Under the pieces are notes generated by a model. The model was not told the origin of the DNA. It did not search any database and saw only the letters and a list, made by a program, of their open reading frames with translations. A DNA stretch of 64,000 bases, from positions 62,001 through 126,000 of the forward strand of contig JAGIAR010000004.1 of the NCBI GenBank assembly GCA_017744735.1, given 5' to 3'. Source of the DNA: Novosphingobium sp. Its GTDB lineage: Bacteria > Pseudomonadota > Alphaproteobacteria > Sphingomonadales > Sphingomonadaceae. The first letter of the stretch is position 1, and every line of letters begins with the position of its first letter. Shown one piece after another: positions 8,048 through 16,360 of this stretch. Both the position numbers and the translations under genes were made by a program.

Positions 8048-8452
8048 TCACACCTTCGGCACGTTCACCGGGGTGCCGTCTTTCGGCAGCCCGCTGTCGA
8101 GCACCTTGCCGTTGGGCAGCACCACATCGAGGAACAGCCCGCCCGGCTTGCCGTCGCGCAGCGGATTGATCCGCACCGTGACCTTGTCCCCACCCTTGAT
8201 CGAGGTCCGCAGCCAGCCTTGGCGCTTGAGGTTGTTCGGGCTGTTGAGCTCGATCGACCAGTGCTGAATCTTCCCCCCGCTCGGCACGTCGATCTCGAGG
8301 AACGAATGCGGGTTGGTCCACTGGAACTCGGTGACCGTGCCCTTGAGCGTCATCACCTTCTTCTGGTCGAACATCGCGAAGCTGTGATGTGCCAGCGCAG
8401 GCGCTAGGGGTACGGCGAGCAACAGGGCGCCTGCGACAAGTTTCCTATTCAC
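8048..8452 (-). CDS. DUF6152-family secreted protein (copy B)
   Basis: The protein is 134 residues with signal peptide about 1-21 and HHSFAMFD at the mature N-terminus. TLKGTVTEFQWTNPHSFLEI and RINPLRDGKPGG follow, matching the neighbouring copy at 7665-8036 along their length. Its start overlaps the end of the family A gene upstream by 8 bp, and it lies 11 bp from copy B'. Translational coupling of a family A and a family B protein on each side suggests that A and B proteins act as partners. Activity is unknown. Confidence 0.85.
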   Translation of the reverse strand: MNRKLVAGALLLAVPLAPALAHHSFAMFDQKKVMTLKGTVTEFQWTNPHSFLEIDVPSGGKIQHWSIELNSPNNLKRQGWLRTSIKGGDKVTVRINPLRDGKPGGLFLDVVLPNGKVLDSGLPKDGTPVNVPKV

Positions 8453-9329
8453 CCTTGGTCTCCTCGGCGTCGGCCGCGGTGGTACCGCGCTCGTCGGCTG
8501 CCTGCTTGCCCAGATTGGTGCCGGGCAGGTTCTCGTTATACTGCAGGATGCAGTGGCTCTCGTTGATGTCGGTGTGGTCCGCCCGGACGTAGCGCTTGGT
8601 GTTCTTCCACTCGCCGTCCCAGTTCTGCGGATCGGTCATCGTATATTCGACCTCCATCGTCTGGCCGCCATCGACCAGCCGTATCCGCTCGACGATCTGG
8701 AAATCGTCCGAGATCGGCAGCCCCATGTCGATCCAGTGATTGTCGGTCTCGAAATACTTCGTCGTGACGACCAGCGTGTCGCCCTCCCAGTGCCCGATGC
8801 TCTCGCCGTTGTAGCTCGGCACCACCAGGTCCGGATCGGAGAAGTCGCGCCCGTCGAGATAGATCGTGCGAACCGCATTGTTGAACCCCGAGATCATGTA
8901 GATCGCGGTCGGCAGCTGGATGAACGCGTGGGGCCAGACCCGCGTCATGATCATCGGCATCCCCGGCGGATAGCACTGGCCGATGCTGTCGCGGTAGGTC
9001 TGGCCCTTGGCCATAGCGGCCGCCGCATCGTCCATCGCCTTCTGCGCCTCGGCATGGAAATGCGGATAGGGCGGGCCGAACAGGAATTTCATGAAGCCTT
9101 CGCGCAGATCGACGAACCAGGTCCCGGTCAGGTCGAACGGCGGCGCAGGACGCGGCTTCTTGAGGTTCTCCGGCGCCAGCGCGCCCAGATAGCCGGGATG
9201 CTGGGGGATCATCTTCTGGAACTGTTCGTCCGGAATCGGTCCGCCGCGCGGCGCGGTCTGCGCCACGGCAGGAGCGGCAGCACATACGGCAAGCAGCGCG
9301 CCCGTCAGGGCGTTGGCGCGATGGCCCAT
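8445..9329 (-). CDS. Secreted protein of unknown function, family A (copy A)
   Basis: The 294-residue protein has a signal peptide ending near APAVAQ (about residue 23). It shares CYPPGMPMIM, a DGRDFSDPD stretch, NGESIGHWEGDTLVV and a late Cys with the family A copy at 6886-7668, plus roughly 30 extra residues at the N-terminal side. It is the first gene of the A-B-B'-A' cluster. The upstream 190 bp to the LigM gene holds that gene's terminator and should hold this operon's promoter. No catalytic motif is visible and no function is known to me. Confidence 0.82.
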   Translation of the reverse strand: MGHRANALTGALLAVCAAAPAVAQTAPRGGPIPDEQFQKMIPQHPGYLGALAPENLKKPRPAPPFDLTGTWFVDLREGFMKFLFGPPYPHFHAEAQKAMDDAAAAMAKGQTYRDSIGQCYPPGMPMIMTRVWPHAFIQLPTAIYMISGFNNAVRTIYLDGRDFSDPDLVVPSYNGESIGHWEGDTLVVTTKYFETDNHWIDMGLPISDDFQIVERIRLVDGGQTMEVEYTMTDPQNWDGEWKNTKRYVRADHTDINESHCILQYNENLPGTNLGKQAADERGTTAADAEETKGE

Positions 9330-9463
9330 TCAAACTCTCCCAGCGGGTACCCCCGGGTGTTCTCCCCGGAGTGTTGCCGACGCTTGCCAGAGAAGGCCGG
9401 ACCAAATCAACCGGGTTTTTGAAAAATCATCGATCGAGTGCCGATCGGCCTTGCCGGCCCAAA

Positions 9464-9495
9464 CAAAAAGGGCGGCCACCGAAGTGACCGCCCCG
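9464..9495 (-). terminator. Rho-independent terminator after the LigM-like gene
   Basis: On the minus strand GGGCGGTCAC, a TTCG tetraloop and GTGGCCGCCC form a ten-pair stem with one G-U pair, followed by TTTTTG. It lies about 25 bp past the LigM-like stop codon. Confidence 0.85.
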
Positions 9496-9518
9496 CTTGT
9501 TCGGTAGTGGAACCAACC

Positions 9519-10943
9519 TTACACGTTGGTGCCCTTGCCGGTCGCGCGCCAGCTGTCGGCATAGGCCGTGCGGGCGACGTTCGAGTATGGAACCGGCGAG
9601 ATGACCGCCTTGATCTCGGTCTGGACGTGCGGCTCGACGGTCGGCTTCGAGGTGCCGCCGTTGGGCTCGCCCCACACCAGCTTCACTTCCTTGCCGAATT
9701 CGACTTCGGCCGGATCGATCATCGCGAGGGTGAGCATCTTGCCTTCGTTCGACGAGTAGCCGACCCAGGTCGAGACGCCGATCGACTTGCCGTCGACCGT
9801 CTTCACTTCGTCGAACGGGTGCATCGAGTACACCGCGCTCGGGAATTCGAAGTACTTCGCGCGGTCGCCTTCGGCGTAGAGCGACGAGAGCACGCGCAGC
9901 ATGTCTTCGTCGTCGAGCGCCAGGGTGACCTTCTGCTTGTGGGTCTGCGTCGCCATCTTTTCGAGAGCTTCCTTGCCCACGAAGTCATGGTCGAACTTGA
10001 CGATGTGGCCATAGCCGATGTCCCACGGCGTGAGGTAGTAGCCCTCGATGCTGTCGGGCACGTATGAACCGCCGATCGAGCACTTGCCGGCATAGGAGTC
10101 GGCACCGGCCCAGGCGCGGAAATCCTTCATCATCTGGCTGTCGCCGGTGAAGGTCGCGGGCAGCGGCGAAGGGAGCCAGCCCGATTCCAGCGTGTTCGAC
10201 GAATAGGCGCGGCCGCCGACCAGGGTCAGGCCGTCGTTCTTGCCCGCCTCGACCAGCGCCGAGTGCACCGCCTTGTAGTCTTCCCACGGACCGAACAGCT
10301 CGTAGCCCGGCTGGCCGGCCATGCCGTGGCGGAGCGCGATCACGTCCTTACCGGCGATGGTGATGTGCGCCATATTGAAGAACTTGAGGTCCGGCGGGGT
10401 CTCGCCCAGGGCGATGCCGAGGATCTTCATCGCGTTCGGGCCCTGGAGCTGGAAGCGATAGTTCTTGCGCACGCCGTCGGTGCGCAGCGCGGTGCGCTCG
10501 TCGCGCTCGACGGTGACGTCCCACTTGCTGCCGTCCGGCTTCGGGTACTGGGCGTGGAATTCGACCCATTCGATCGCTGGGACGCGGCCGACCAGGCTGA
10601 ATTCGTTCTCGGCCAGATAGAACAGGATCACGTCGCCGATCACGTAGCCGTCCGGGGTCACCGGAACGAACTGCTTGGCCTTGTTGACCTGGAAGCCCTT
10701 GAAGCTGTTGATCGCGAGGTATTCGAGCAGCGCGAAGGCATCGGGGCCGCGCACGTAGAGCTCGACCATGTGGTAGCTCTGGTTGAACAGAACCGCGCTC
10801 TTGGCCCAGGCGCGCTGTTCGTTGCGCCAGTTCGAATATTCCGCCGGAACGCCCGGATAGGGGTTCGGGCCGGCCTGCTGGTTGCGGAGGAAGTCGACGA
10901 CGCTGCCGACCGAATCCAGCTTCTGCTGAAGCGTTTCACTCAT
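9519..10943 (-). CDS. Tetrahydrofolate-dependent aromatic O-demethylase (LigM/DesA type)
   Basis: The 474-residue protein belongs to the glycine-cleavage T-protein fold but follows, nearly end to end, the LigM branch as I remember it. Shared stretches include NWRNEQRAWAKSAVLF, KAKQFVPVTPDGYVIGD, SNTLESGWLPSPLP, GYGHIVKFDHDF and SPVPYSNVAR. LigM moves the O-methyl of vanillate or 3-O-methylgallate, and DesA that of syringate, to tetrahydrofolate, giving 5-methyl-H4folate. The nearby metF and folD fit recycling of that product. AAGGAGAGG precedes the ATG. Which methoxyaromatic is used cannot be told by eye, so no symbol is assigned. Confidence 0.88.
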   Translation of the reverse strand: MSETLQQKLDSVGSVVDFLRNQQAGPNPYPGVPAEYSNWRNEQRAWAKSAVLFNQSYHMVELYVRGPDAFALLEYLAINSFKGFQVNKAKQFVPVTPDGYVIGDVILFYLAENEFSLVGRVPAIEWVEFHAQYPKPDGSKWDVTVERDERTALRTDGVRKNYRFQLQGPNAMKILGIALGETPPDLKFFNMAHITIAGKDVIALRHGMAGQPGYELFGPWEDYKAVHSALVEAGKNDGLTLVGGRAYSSNTLESGWLPSPLPATFTGDSQMMKDFRAWAGADSYAGKCSIGGSYVPDSIEGYYLTPWDIGYGHIVKFDHDFVGKEALEKMATQTHKQKVTLALDDEDMLRVLSSLYAEGDRAKYFEFPSAVYSMHPFDEVKTVDGKSIGVSTWVGYSSNEGKMLTLAMIDPAEVEFGKEVKLVWGEPNGGTSKPTVEPHVQTEIKAVISPVPYSNVARTAYADSWRATGKGTNV

Positions 10944-10993
10944 GGTACTGCCTCTCCTTGGGAAAAAGCGGGTGGGTTAACAAAGCTACGAAA

Positions 10994-11686
10994 TTATTCT
11001 GCGGCCGGCCGCGCCAGCCATTGTGCGATGATCGCATTCACCGCCTCCGGCGCTTCGGGCATGATCATGTGCCCGGCGCCGGGAACGACGGTAAGTTCGG
11101 AATCGGGAATGGCTGCGGCGATGGCTTCATGCTGCGGCACCGGGCTCCAGGAATCCTCGCTGCCGGTCATCACCAGAGTCGGGCAAGCGATAGTCGGCAG
11201 CAAGCTCTCCTGCTCGGGCCGGCCGAGCAGGGCCTTGATCTGCGCCTTGAACACATCGGTGCCGGCCCGGCGGCACATCGCGCGCATCGGTTCCATCAGC
11301 GCTTCCTCGCTGCGGCGCGCGGGTGCGACCATCGGCGGAAGCCAGGCTTCGATCAGCGCCTCGATTCCTTCGTTCGCGGCGATGTCGAGCAGCACTTGGC
11401 GCTTCTCGGGCTCGCCGGGACGGACCGAATGCGCGCCGGTGCTCGAAATCGCGAGTCGCCGCACGCGGTGCGGCGCCAGACGAAAGACCTCCAGTGCGAC
11501 CCGCCCGCCCATCGAATGGCCGAACAGGTCGAAGCGCTCGGGAGCCTGTTCCAGCGCGATCCGCGCCATCGCCTCCAGCGAATCCGCCAGACCGTAGCCG
11601 TCGATCGCCTTGCTGTCCGCAAACGCAGCCGTCTGCGCGGCATAAATGCCGGCATCGCAGATCAGGCCTGGCAGCAGGAGCAGCAT
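10994..11686 (-). CDS. Alpha/beta-hydrolase fold enzyme
   Basis: The 230-residue protein has the nucleophile elbow GHSMGG around residues 60-65. It also has a candidate acid in VMTGSEDSWSPV and a His in PGAGHMIMPEAPE near the C-terminus, giving a full Ser-Asp-His triad. The short N-terminus begins directly at the first strand (MLLLLPGLICDAGIY). Such enzymes cleave esters, or carbon-carbon bonds in meta-cleavage pathways. It sits 50 bp upstream of the O-demethylase on the same strand, so the two are probably co-transcribed. An aromatic ester or ring-fission substrate is a reasonable guess only. Confidence 0.85.
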   Translation of the reverse strand: MLLLLPGLICDAGIYAAQTAAFADSKAIDGYGLADSLEAMARIALEQAPERFDLFGHSMGGRVALEVFRLAPHRVRRLAISSTGAHSVRPGEPEKRQVLLDIAANEGIEALIEAWLPPMVAPARRSEEALMEPMRAMCRRAGTDVFKAQIKALLGRPEQESLLPTIACPTLVMTGSEDSWSPVPQHEAIAAAIPDSELTVVPGAGHMIMPEAPEAVNAIIAQWLARPAAE

Positions 11687-11702
11687 CCGGTCCCAACTCT
11701 AG

Positions 11703-11739
11703 TTCTTCGTGAACGTGAATATTTCATCTATACGAAGAA
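11703..11739. promoter_or_regulatory. Inverted repeat between the hydrolase and metF (candidate operator)
   Basis: TTCTTCGT (11703-11710) and ACGAAGAA (11732-11739) are perfect 8-bp arms separated by an AT-rich 21-bp spacer that itself contains TGAA-TAT-TTCA. It lies in the divergent intergenic region, 16 bp from the hydrolase start and 119 bp from metF, a natural place for control of both transcripts. Confidence 0.45.
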
Positions 11740-11770
11740 AAGCGAGTCTGCTAGTGCCTTTCTTGCAAAC

Positions 11771-11835
11771 CGCGCAGGCTGCGCTAAGCGGGCGCGCGAC
11801 ACCACCTTGCCAAGGCGAATCCGTGAAGATTCGTC
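11771..11835 (+). other. Unassigned structured leader before metF
   Basis: Two hairpins can be drawn. GCGCA-GGC-TGCGC lies within a longer CCGC/GCGG clamp (about 11771-11791). GGCGAATC pairs with GATTCGTC (11814-11835; six strict pairs, one wobble, one outer pair). The second ends 22 bp before metF ATG 11858 and near its ribosome site. A cis-acting RNA control is possible. It does not match the order of conserved blocks that I know for SAM-II. Confidence 0.3.
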
Positions 11836-11857
11836 CCTGATTTGGGAGCCTCGAAGC

Positions 11858-12727
11858 ATGTCCTACGCCGCCATCCATCCCGACTGGGAGAAGCCCCGCA
11901 CCAATATGGTCGACGGCTATTCGCTCGAAATGACGGCGAAGGAGACCGAAGGCCTCAAGGAAGCCGCGGCGCTGATCCGCCCCGGCACCCAGATCGCGGT
12001 GACTTTCCTGCCGGGTGAGGAAATGGAGCAGCGCGTCGAGGCCGCCGTGCTCGTGCGCGAACTGGGCTTCGAGCCGATCGTCCATCTTTCGGCCCGCCGG
12101 ATCACTTCGGAGGCCGAGCTCGACAAATATCTCGGCGACATCACCACCAAGGCGGGCGTGAAGCGCGTCTTCATCATCGCCGGCGATCCGCCCGAGCCGG
12201 AAGGCCCCTATTCGACCTCGCTCGACATCATCGAGACCGGCCTGCTCGAGAAGCACGGGATCGAGATCGTCGGCATCGGCGGGCACCCGGAAGGCCACCC
12301 GAACAACACCCCGGCCGAGCTGTGGGACTGGATGGAGCGCAAGCTCGCCGCGATCCGCGCGCGCGGCATGACCCCGCTGGTCGTCACCCAGTTCGCCTTC
12401 GACGACGATGCGATCGTCGCCTGGGTCAAGGAAATGCGCGCGCGCGGGATCGACGTGCCGGTGCGCCTCGGCGTTCCCGGCCCGGCCGGGATCAAGCGCC
12501 TGCTCGGCTTCGCCAAGCGCTGCGGCGTCGGCGCCTCGGCCAGCGTGATGAAGAAGTACGGCATTTCGCTGACCAACCTGATCGGCAGCGCCGGCCCCGA
12601 CAAGCTGGTCAAGTCGCTCGAAAAGGGTCTGGGCGAAGACACCGGTCGGGTTCGCCTGCACTTCTATCCCTTCGGCGCGCTGACCCCGTCGGCCGAATGG
12701 ATCAACGGCTACGCCGCGAAGAACTGA
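11858..12727 (+). CDS. metF: Methylenetetrahydrofolate reductase (MetF family)
   Basis: This 289-residue protein has the length of a bacterial MetF. The TIM-barrel landmarks are present: SLEMTAKETEG at the start of the fold, HLSARRITSEAEL, VFIIAGDPPEPEGPYSTSLDI, GIGGHPEGHPNN and VTQFAFDDDAIVAWV. MetF interconverts 5-methyl- and 5,10-methylene-tetrahydrofolate with FAD. Next to a LigM-type demethylase it would most likely run in the oxidative direction. A GGGAG site lies 9 bp before ATG 11858. FolD follows 14 bp downstream, so the two form an operon. Confidence 0.92.
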   Translation: MSYAAIHPDWEKPRTNMVDGYSLEMTAKETEGLKEAAALIRPGTQIAVTFLPGEEMEQRVEAAVLVRELGFEPIVHLSARRITSEAELDKYLGDITTKAGVKRVFIIAGDPPEPEGPYSTSLDIIETGLLEKHGIEIVGIGGHPEGHPNNTPAELWDWMERKLAAIRARGMTPLVVTQFAFDDDAIVAWVKEMRARGIDVPVRLGVPGPAGIKRLLGFAKRCGVGASASVMKKYGISLTNLIGSAGPDKLVKSLEKGLGEDTGRVRLHFYPFGALTPSAEWINGYAAKN

Positions 12728-12741
12728 AGGCAGCTGAACCG

Positions 12742-13680
12742 ATGGCCGACATTATCGACGGGCGCATCGTCGCCCGCAAGCTCGATGCCGAAACCAAGGC
12801 CCAGGTCGATGCGATGGTCGCGGCGGGTGCGCCCCGCCCCGGCCTCGCGGTGATCCTGGTCGGACACGATCCGGCGAGCGAGGTCTATGTCGGCCGCAAG
12901 CTCAAGAAATCCAACGAGGTCGGCATCCGCAGCTTCGAGCACCGGTTGCCCGAAGACACCTCGCAGGAAGACGTGCTGGCGCTGATCGCGCAGCTCAATG
13001 CCGATCCCGAAGTCCACGGCATCCTGTGCCAGGTGCCGCTGCCCAAGCATATCGACACCGGGGTCGTGCTGCGCTCGATCATCCCGTCCAAGGACGTCGA
13101 CGGCTTCCATCCGGTCAATGTCGGGCGCCTCTCGACCGGCACCGGCGGGATCGTGCCCTGCACGCCGTTCGGCGTGATGAAGCTGCTCGACACGGTGTTC
13201 GACGACCTCACCGGGCTCGACTGCGTGGTGATCGGCAAGTCCAACATCGTCGGCAAGCCGATCGCGATGCTGCTGCTCGAGCGCGAGGCGACCGTTACCG
13301 TCACCCATATCGAGACCAAGAACCTGCCCGATATCGCCCGCAAGGCCGACATCATCATCGCCGCCGCCGGCGCGCCGGAGCTGGTCAAGGGCTATTGGGT
13401 GAAGCCCGGCGCGGTGATCATCGACGTCGGCATCACCCGGCTGAAGAACGAGGACGGCTCGACCCGCCTGGTCGGCGACGTGGCGTTCGACGAGGTGCAG
13501 CACGCCCGCGCGGTCACCCCGGTACCGGGCGGCGTCGGCCCGATGACGATCTCCTGCCTGCTCGCCAACACCGTACAGGCGGCGCAGGAACAGCTAGCCG
13601 GCAGGAGCGGCGACGGATCCGACATCGACTTCGCCGACCTGCCGGACCGTTCGATGATCTTCGCCGAGGGCGGCAAGTAG
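12742..13680 (+). CDS. folD: Bifunctional methylenetetrahydrofolate dehydrogenase/cyclohydrolase
   Basis: The 312-residue protein shows FolD signatures: YVGRKLKKSNEVGI with the catalytic Lys, GILCQVPLPKHID, KDVDGFHPVNVG, the NADP-site stretch VIGKSNIVGKPIAMLL, and PVPGGVGPMTISCLL near the end. It oxidises 5,10-methylene-H4folate to the methenyl form and hydrolyses this to 10-formyl-H4folate in the cytoplasm. About 25 extra C-terminal residues follow the usual end. With metF it forms the folate-oxidising arm expected downstream of an O-demethylase, though it may also serve general one-carbon metabolism. Confidence 0.96.
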   Translation: MADIIDGRIVARKLDAETKAQVDAMVAAGAPRPGLAVILVGHDPASEVYVGRKLKKSNEVGIRSFEHRLPEDTSQEDVLALIAQLNADPEVHGILCQVPLPKHIDTGVVLRSIIPSKDVDGFHPVNVGRLSTGTGGIVPCTPFGVMKLLDTVFDDLTGLDCVVIGKSNIVGKPIAMLLLEREATVTVTHIETKNLPDIARKADIIIAAAGAPELVKGYWVKPGAVIIDVGITRLKNEDGSTRLVGDVAFDEVQHARAVTPVPGGVGPMTISCLLANTVQAAQEQLAGRSGDGSDIDFADLPDRSMIFAEGGK

Positions 13681-13704
13681 CCGGTTCTGCGCCGCGGGTC
13701 GGAT

Positions 13705-14676
13705 TCAGAACCACCCGATCCGCTTGAACTGCCAGAACAGCCCGGCGCAGATCGCCGCGATCACCGTCAGCACGGCATAATAGCCGTATTCCCAGCGCAG
13801 TTCGGGCATGTACTGGAAGTTCATTCCGTAGATCCCGGCAATCGCGGTCGGTACGCCGAGGATCGCGGCCCAGGCCGCCAGTTGCCGGGTGATCGTGCCC
13901 TGCCGGTTCTGTTCGAGCAGGCTGGCCACTTCGACGATGCTCCCCAGCGTATCGTTCAGCGCCCGCCCGCGGCCGAGGCTGTGGCGGACGTGATCGTAGA
14001 TGTCGCTGAAATAGGGTTTTGCGCGCGCGTCGATCGCCGGGAGGTCCGCCGAGGCAAGCTTGCCCGCCACCTCCTCCATATGGCCGACATTGCTTTCGAA
14101 CCGCCGCAACCTTCGGCGCAGGCGGAAGATCCGGCGGATCCGCGCCTGGTCGGGAAAGCCGGCAATCGCGCCTTCCTCCATCTCCTCCACCGCCTGGTCG
14201 AGCGCATCGAGTAGCGGCGTATAGGCATCGACGAGATAGTCGAGCAGCCCGTGCAGGACCACGTCGGGGCCTTCGGAAAGCTTCGCCGGCCGGCCTTCGA
14301 GATGGCGGCGCAGGGCGGCATGCCCTCGGTCGCTTCCCTCGCGCACGGTGATGATGAAATTGGTCGAGAGAAAGATCGCGGTCTGGCCGTAGACGATCTG
14401 CTCCTTGCCATCGAGCGCGGCGGTGGTCGCAAGCACGAACAGCTGCTTGCCGAAGGCCTCGGCCTTGGCGCCCTGGCCCTGCGTCAGCGCGTCCTCGACC
14501 GCGAGCGGATGGAGGTCGTAGCGGCGCTGGAGCAATTCGAGCTCATCCGGCGTCGGCTCGGCCACCCCGATCCAGTCGAACTCGCCCTTGCGGGAGGGGA
14601 GGGTACAGGTGGCGAGGTCGAGCCGGTCGTCTACCACCTTCCCCGCTGCATAGCGCCTTGCCGCGACAATCGTCAT
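13705..14676 (-). CDS. corA: CorA-family divalent metal channel
   Basis: Read from ATG 14676 this has 323 residues. A large cytoplasmic alpha/beta domain with LHPLAVEDALTQGQGAK and ITVREGSDRG comes first. Two C-terminal membrane helices follow, with the diagnostic GMN selectivity motif in IYGMNFQYMPEL, and the chain ends in a basic tail. CorA pentamers bring in magnesium and sometimes cobalt or nickel. An upstream ATG at 14712 would add 12 residues; I prefer the start MTIVAARRY. It converges with folD and is divergent from the monooxygenase gene. No regulatory element is evident. Confidence 0.93.
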   Translation of the reverse strand: MTIVAARRYAAGKVVDDRLDLATCTLPSRKGEFDWIGVAEPTPDELELLQRRYDLHPLAVEDALTQGQGAKAEAFGKQLFVLATTAALDGKEQIVYGQTAIFLSTNFIITVREGSDRGHAALRRHLEGRPAKLSEGPDVVLHGLLDYLVDAYTPLLDALDQAVEEMEEGAIAGFPDQARIRRIFRLRRRLRRFESNVGHMEEVAGKLASADLPAIDARAKPYFSDIYDHVRHSLGRGRALNDTLGSIVEVASLLEQNRQGTITRQLAAWAAILGVPTAIAGIYGMNFQYMPELRWEYGYYAVLTVIAAICAGLFWQFKRIGWF

Positions 14677-14772
14677 GCGCCACCATCTGGCAGAGCCGGA
14701 AGGCACTGGCAATCGCGCGACCGAAGGCGCATGAACTTACACAAATGTAAGCGATGAGAGGGATGCGAAGGG

Positions 14773-16251
14773 ATGGATGCCAATCCTGACGTGCTGATCG
14801 TGGGAGCGGGGATTTCCGGGATCTCGATGGCCGCGCATATGAAGATGGTTTCGCCCGGCCGCAGTTTCGCGATCGCCGAGCGGCGCCACAATCTTGGCGG
14901 GACCTGGGACCTGTTCAGATATCCCGGGATCCGCTCGGACAGCGACATGCACAGCTTCGGCTTCCGCTTCGAGCCTTGGATAGACGAACAGTCGATCGCG
15001 GACGGGAAGAACATCCTCGCCTATCTGAACCGCGTTGTCGACGAACGCGGGATTCGCGAGCACATCGCCTTCGGGCACAAGGTGGTGAGCGCCAACTTCA
15101 GCACGGCGCAGGCGCGCTGGCAGGTCGAGCTGGAAGACGCAGCGGGCAAACGGCACCGGATGAACCCGCGCTTCCTCTACCTCGGCTCGGGCTATTACGA
15201 TTACGACGATCCCTATGACGCACTTTTCGTCGGCAAGGGCGAGTTCGAGGGCACCATCGTGCACCCGCAATTCTGGCCCGAGGCGCTCGACTACAAGGGC
15301 AAGAAGGTGGTGATCATCGGTTCTGGCGCGACCGCGGTAACGATCCTGCCGGCGATGGCGAAAGACGCGGCCCATGTGACCATGCTCCAGCGCACGCCCA
15401 CGTGGATGGGCGCGCGACCGCAAAAGGACGCGATCGCCAACTTCCTGCGCAAGGTGCTGCCGGAGAAGCTCGCCTATAAAGTCACCCGCTTCAAGAACAT
15501 CCGGATGCACAATTTCATCTTCAAGCGTGCGCGCGCCAAACCCGAAAAGGTCGCCGCCTTCCTCACCCGCCAGACGCAAAAGGCGCTAGGTCCGGCATGG
15601 AGCGAGAAGGATTTCGTGCCGCCCTACAACCCGTGGGAACAGCGCCTGTGCCTGGTACCCGATGGGGACCTGTTCGAGGCGGTAAAGGCGGGCAAGGCCT
15701 CGGTCGTCACCGACACGATCGAGCGCTTCGACGCAAGCGGGATCCAATTGACCTCCGGCGGGCATCTCGACGCCGACATCATCGTCACCGCGACCGGCCT
15801 GACCCTGACGATGGGCGGCAAGATCGCGCTTACGCTCGACGGCAAGCCGATCGATTTCGCCGAGCACTGGTTCTACCGCGGCTGCATGTTCTCGAACGTG
15901 CCCAACTTCGCGGTGGTGTTCGGCTATCTCAATGCGAGTTGGACGCTGCGCGCGGACAACACCGCGAACTATGTTTGCGAAGTGCTCAACCGGATGCAGG
16001 CGCTCGGTGCCGAAATCGCGGTCCCCGCCCTGCCCGAGGATCACGGCATGGCCGAGGATAACCCCTATGCCTTCTCCTCGGGCTATCTCGAGCGCGCGCG
16101 GCACCTGATGCCCAAGAGCGCAGCCAGTCTGCCGTGGCGCCACAACATGGACTACCTGGCCGACGTGAAGGACTTCCGCGAGCGGCCGGTCGATGACGGG
16201 GTGCTGAGTTTCGAGAAGGCCGGCGGGGAGATGGCACGCGCGGCGGAATAG
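14773..16251 (+). CDS. Baeyer-Villiger-type flavin monooxygenase (EthA-like)
   Basis: The 492-residue protein has an FAD-binding GAGISG at residues 11-16, a NAD(P)-binding GSGATA at 183-188, and between them the Baeyer-Villiger fingerprint FxGxxxHxxxWP (F158 to P169). These flavoproteins insert oxygen next to a ketone or oxidise sulfur, using NADPH. Length and the GGTWDLFRYPGIRSDSDM stretch agree with the EthA branch. It stands alone, 96 bp after the divergent corA start. The substrate is not deducible. A ketone from terpenoid, steroid or aromatic breakdown would fit a sphingomonad. Confidence 0.92.
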   Translation: MDANPDVLIVGAGISGISMAAHMKMVSPGRSFAIAERRHNLGGTWDLFRYPGIRSDSDMHSFGFRFEPWIDEQSIADGKNILAYLNRVVDERGIREHIAFGHKVVSANFSTAQARWQVELEDAAGKRHRMNPRFLYLGSGYYDYDDPYDALFVGKGEFEGTIVHPQFWPEALDYKGKKVVIIGSGATAVTILPAMAKDAAHVTMLQRTPTWMGARPQKDAIANFLRKVLPEKLAYKVTRFKNIRMHNFIFKRARAKPEKVAAFLTRQTQKALGPAWSEKDFVPPYNPWEQRLCLVPDGDLFEAVKAGKASVVTDTIERFDASGIQLTSGGHLDADIIVTATGLTLTMGGKIALTLDGKPIDFAEHWFYRGCMFSNVPNFAVVFGYLNASWTLRADNTANYVCEVLNRMQALGAEIAVPALPEDHGMAEDNPYAFSSGYLERARHLMPKSAASLPWRHNMDYLADVKDFRERPVDDGVLSFEKAGGEMARAAE

Positions 16252-16264
16252 GGTCTGCTCCCCT

Positions 16265-16340
16265 CCGTCATCCCGGCAAAGACCGGGGATTTCGGGCAGA
16301 TTCAAGTCGAACACGATCCCGGCCTTCGCTGGGATGATGA
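16265..16340. repeat. REP-like imperfect palindrome
   Basis: CCGTCATCCCGGCAAAG with its continuation (16265-16290) is largely the reverse complement of the segment at 16315-16340, which reads GATCCCGGCCTTCGC then TGGGATGATGA. The core ATCCCGGC-GAAGGCCGGGAT is a dispersed intergenic repeat type that I associate with alphaproteobacteria. It fills most of the 109-bp gap between two codirectional genes. Confidence 0.6.
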
Positions 16341-16360
16341 TTTAGGCTAGGCCGTCAGGC

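Noticed and set aside
11771..11857. SAM-II or SAH riboswitch before metF
   Set aside because: A GCTAA block and a TGATTTG block are present, but in the opposite order to SAM-II, and the SAH core is not recognisable. Kept only as an unassigned leader.
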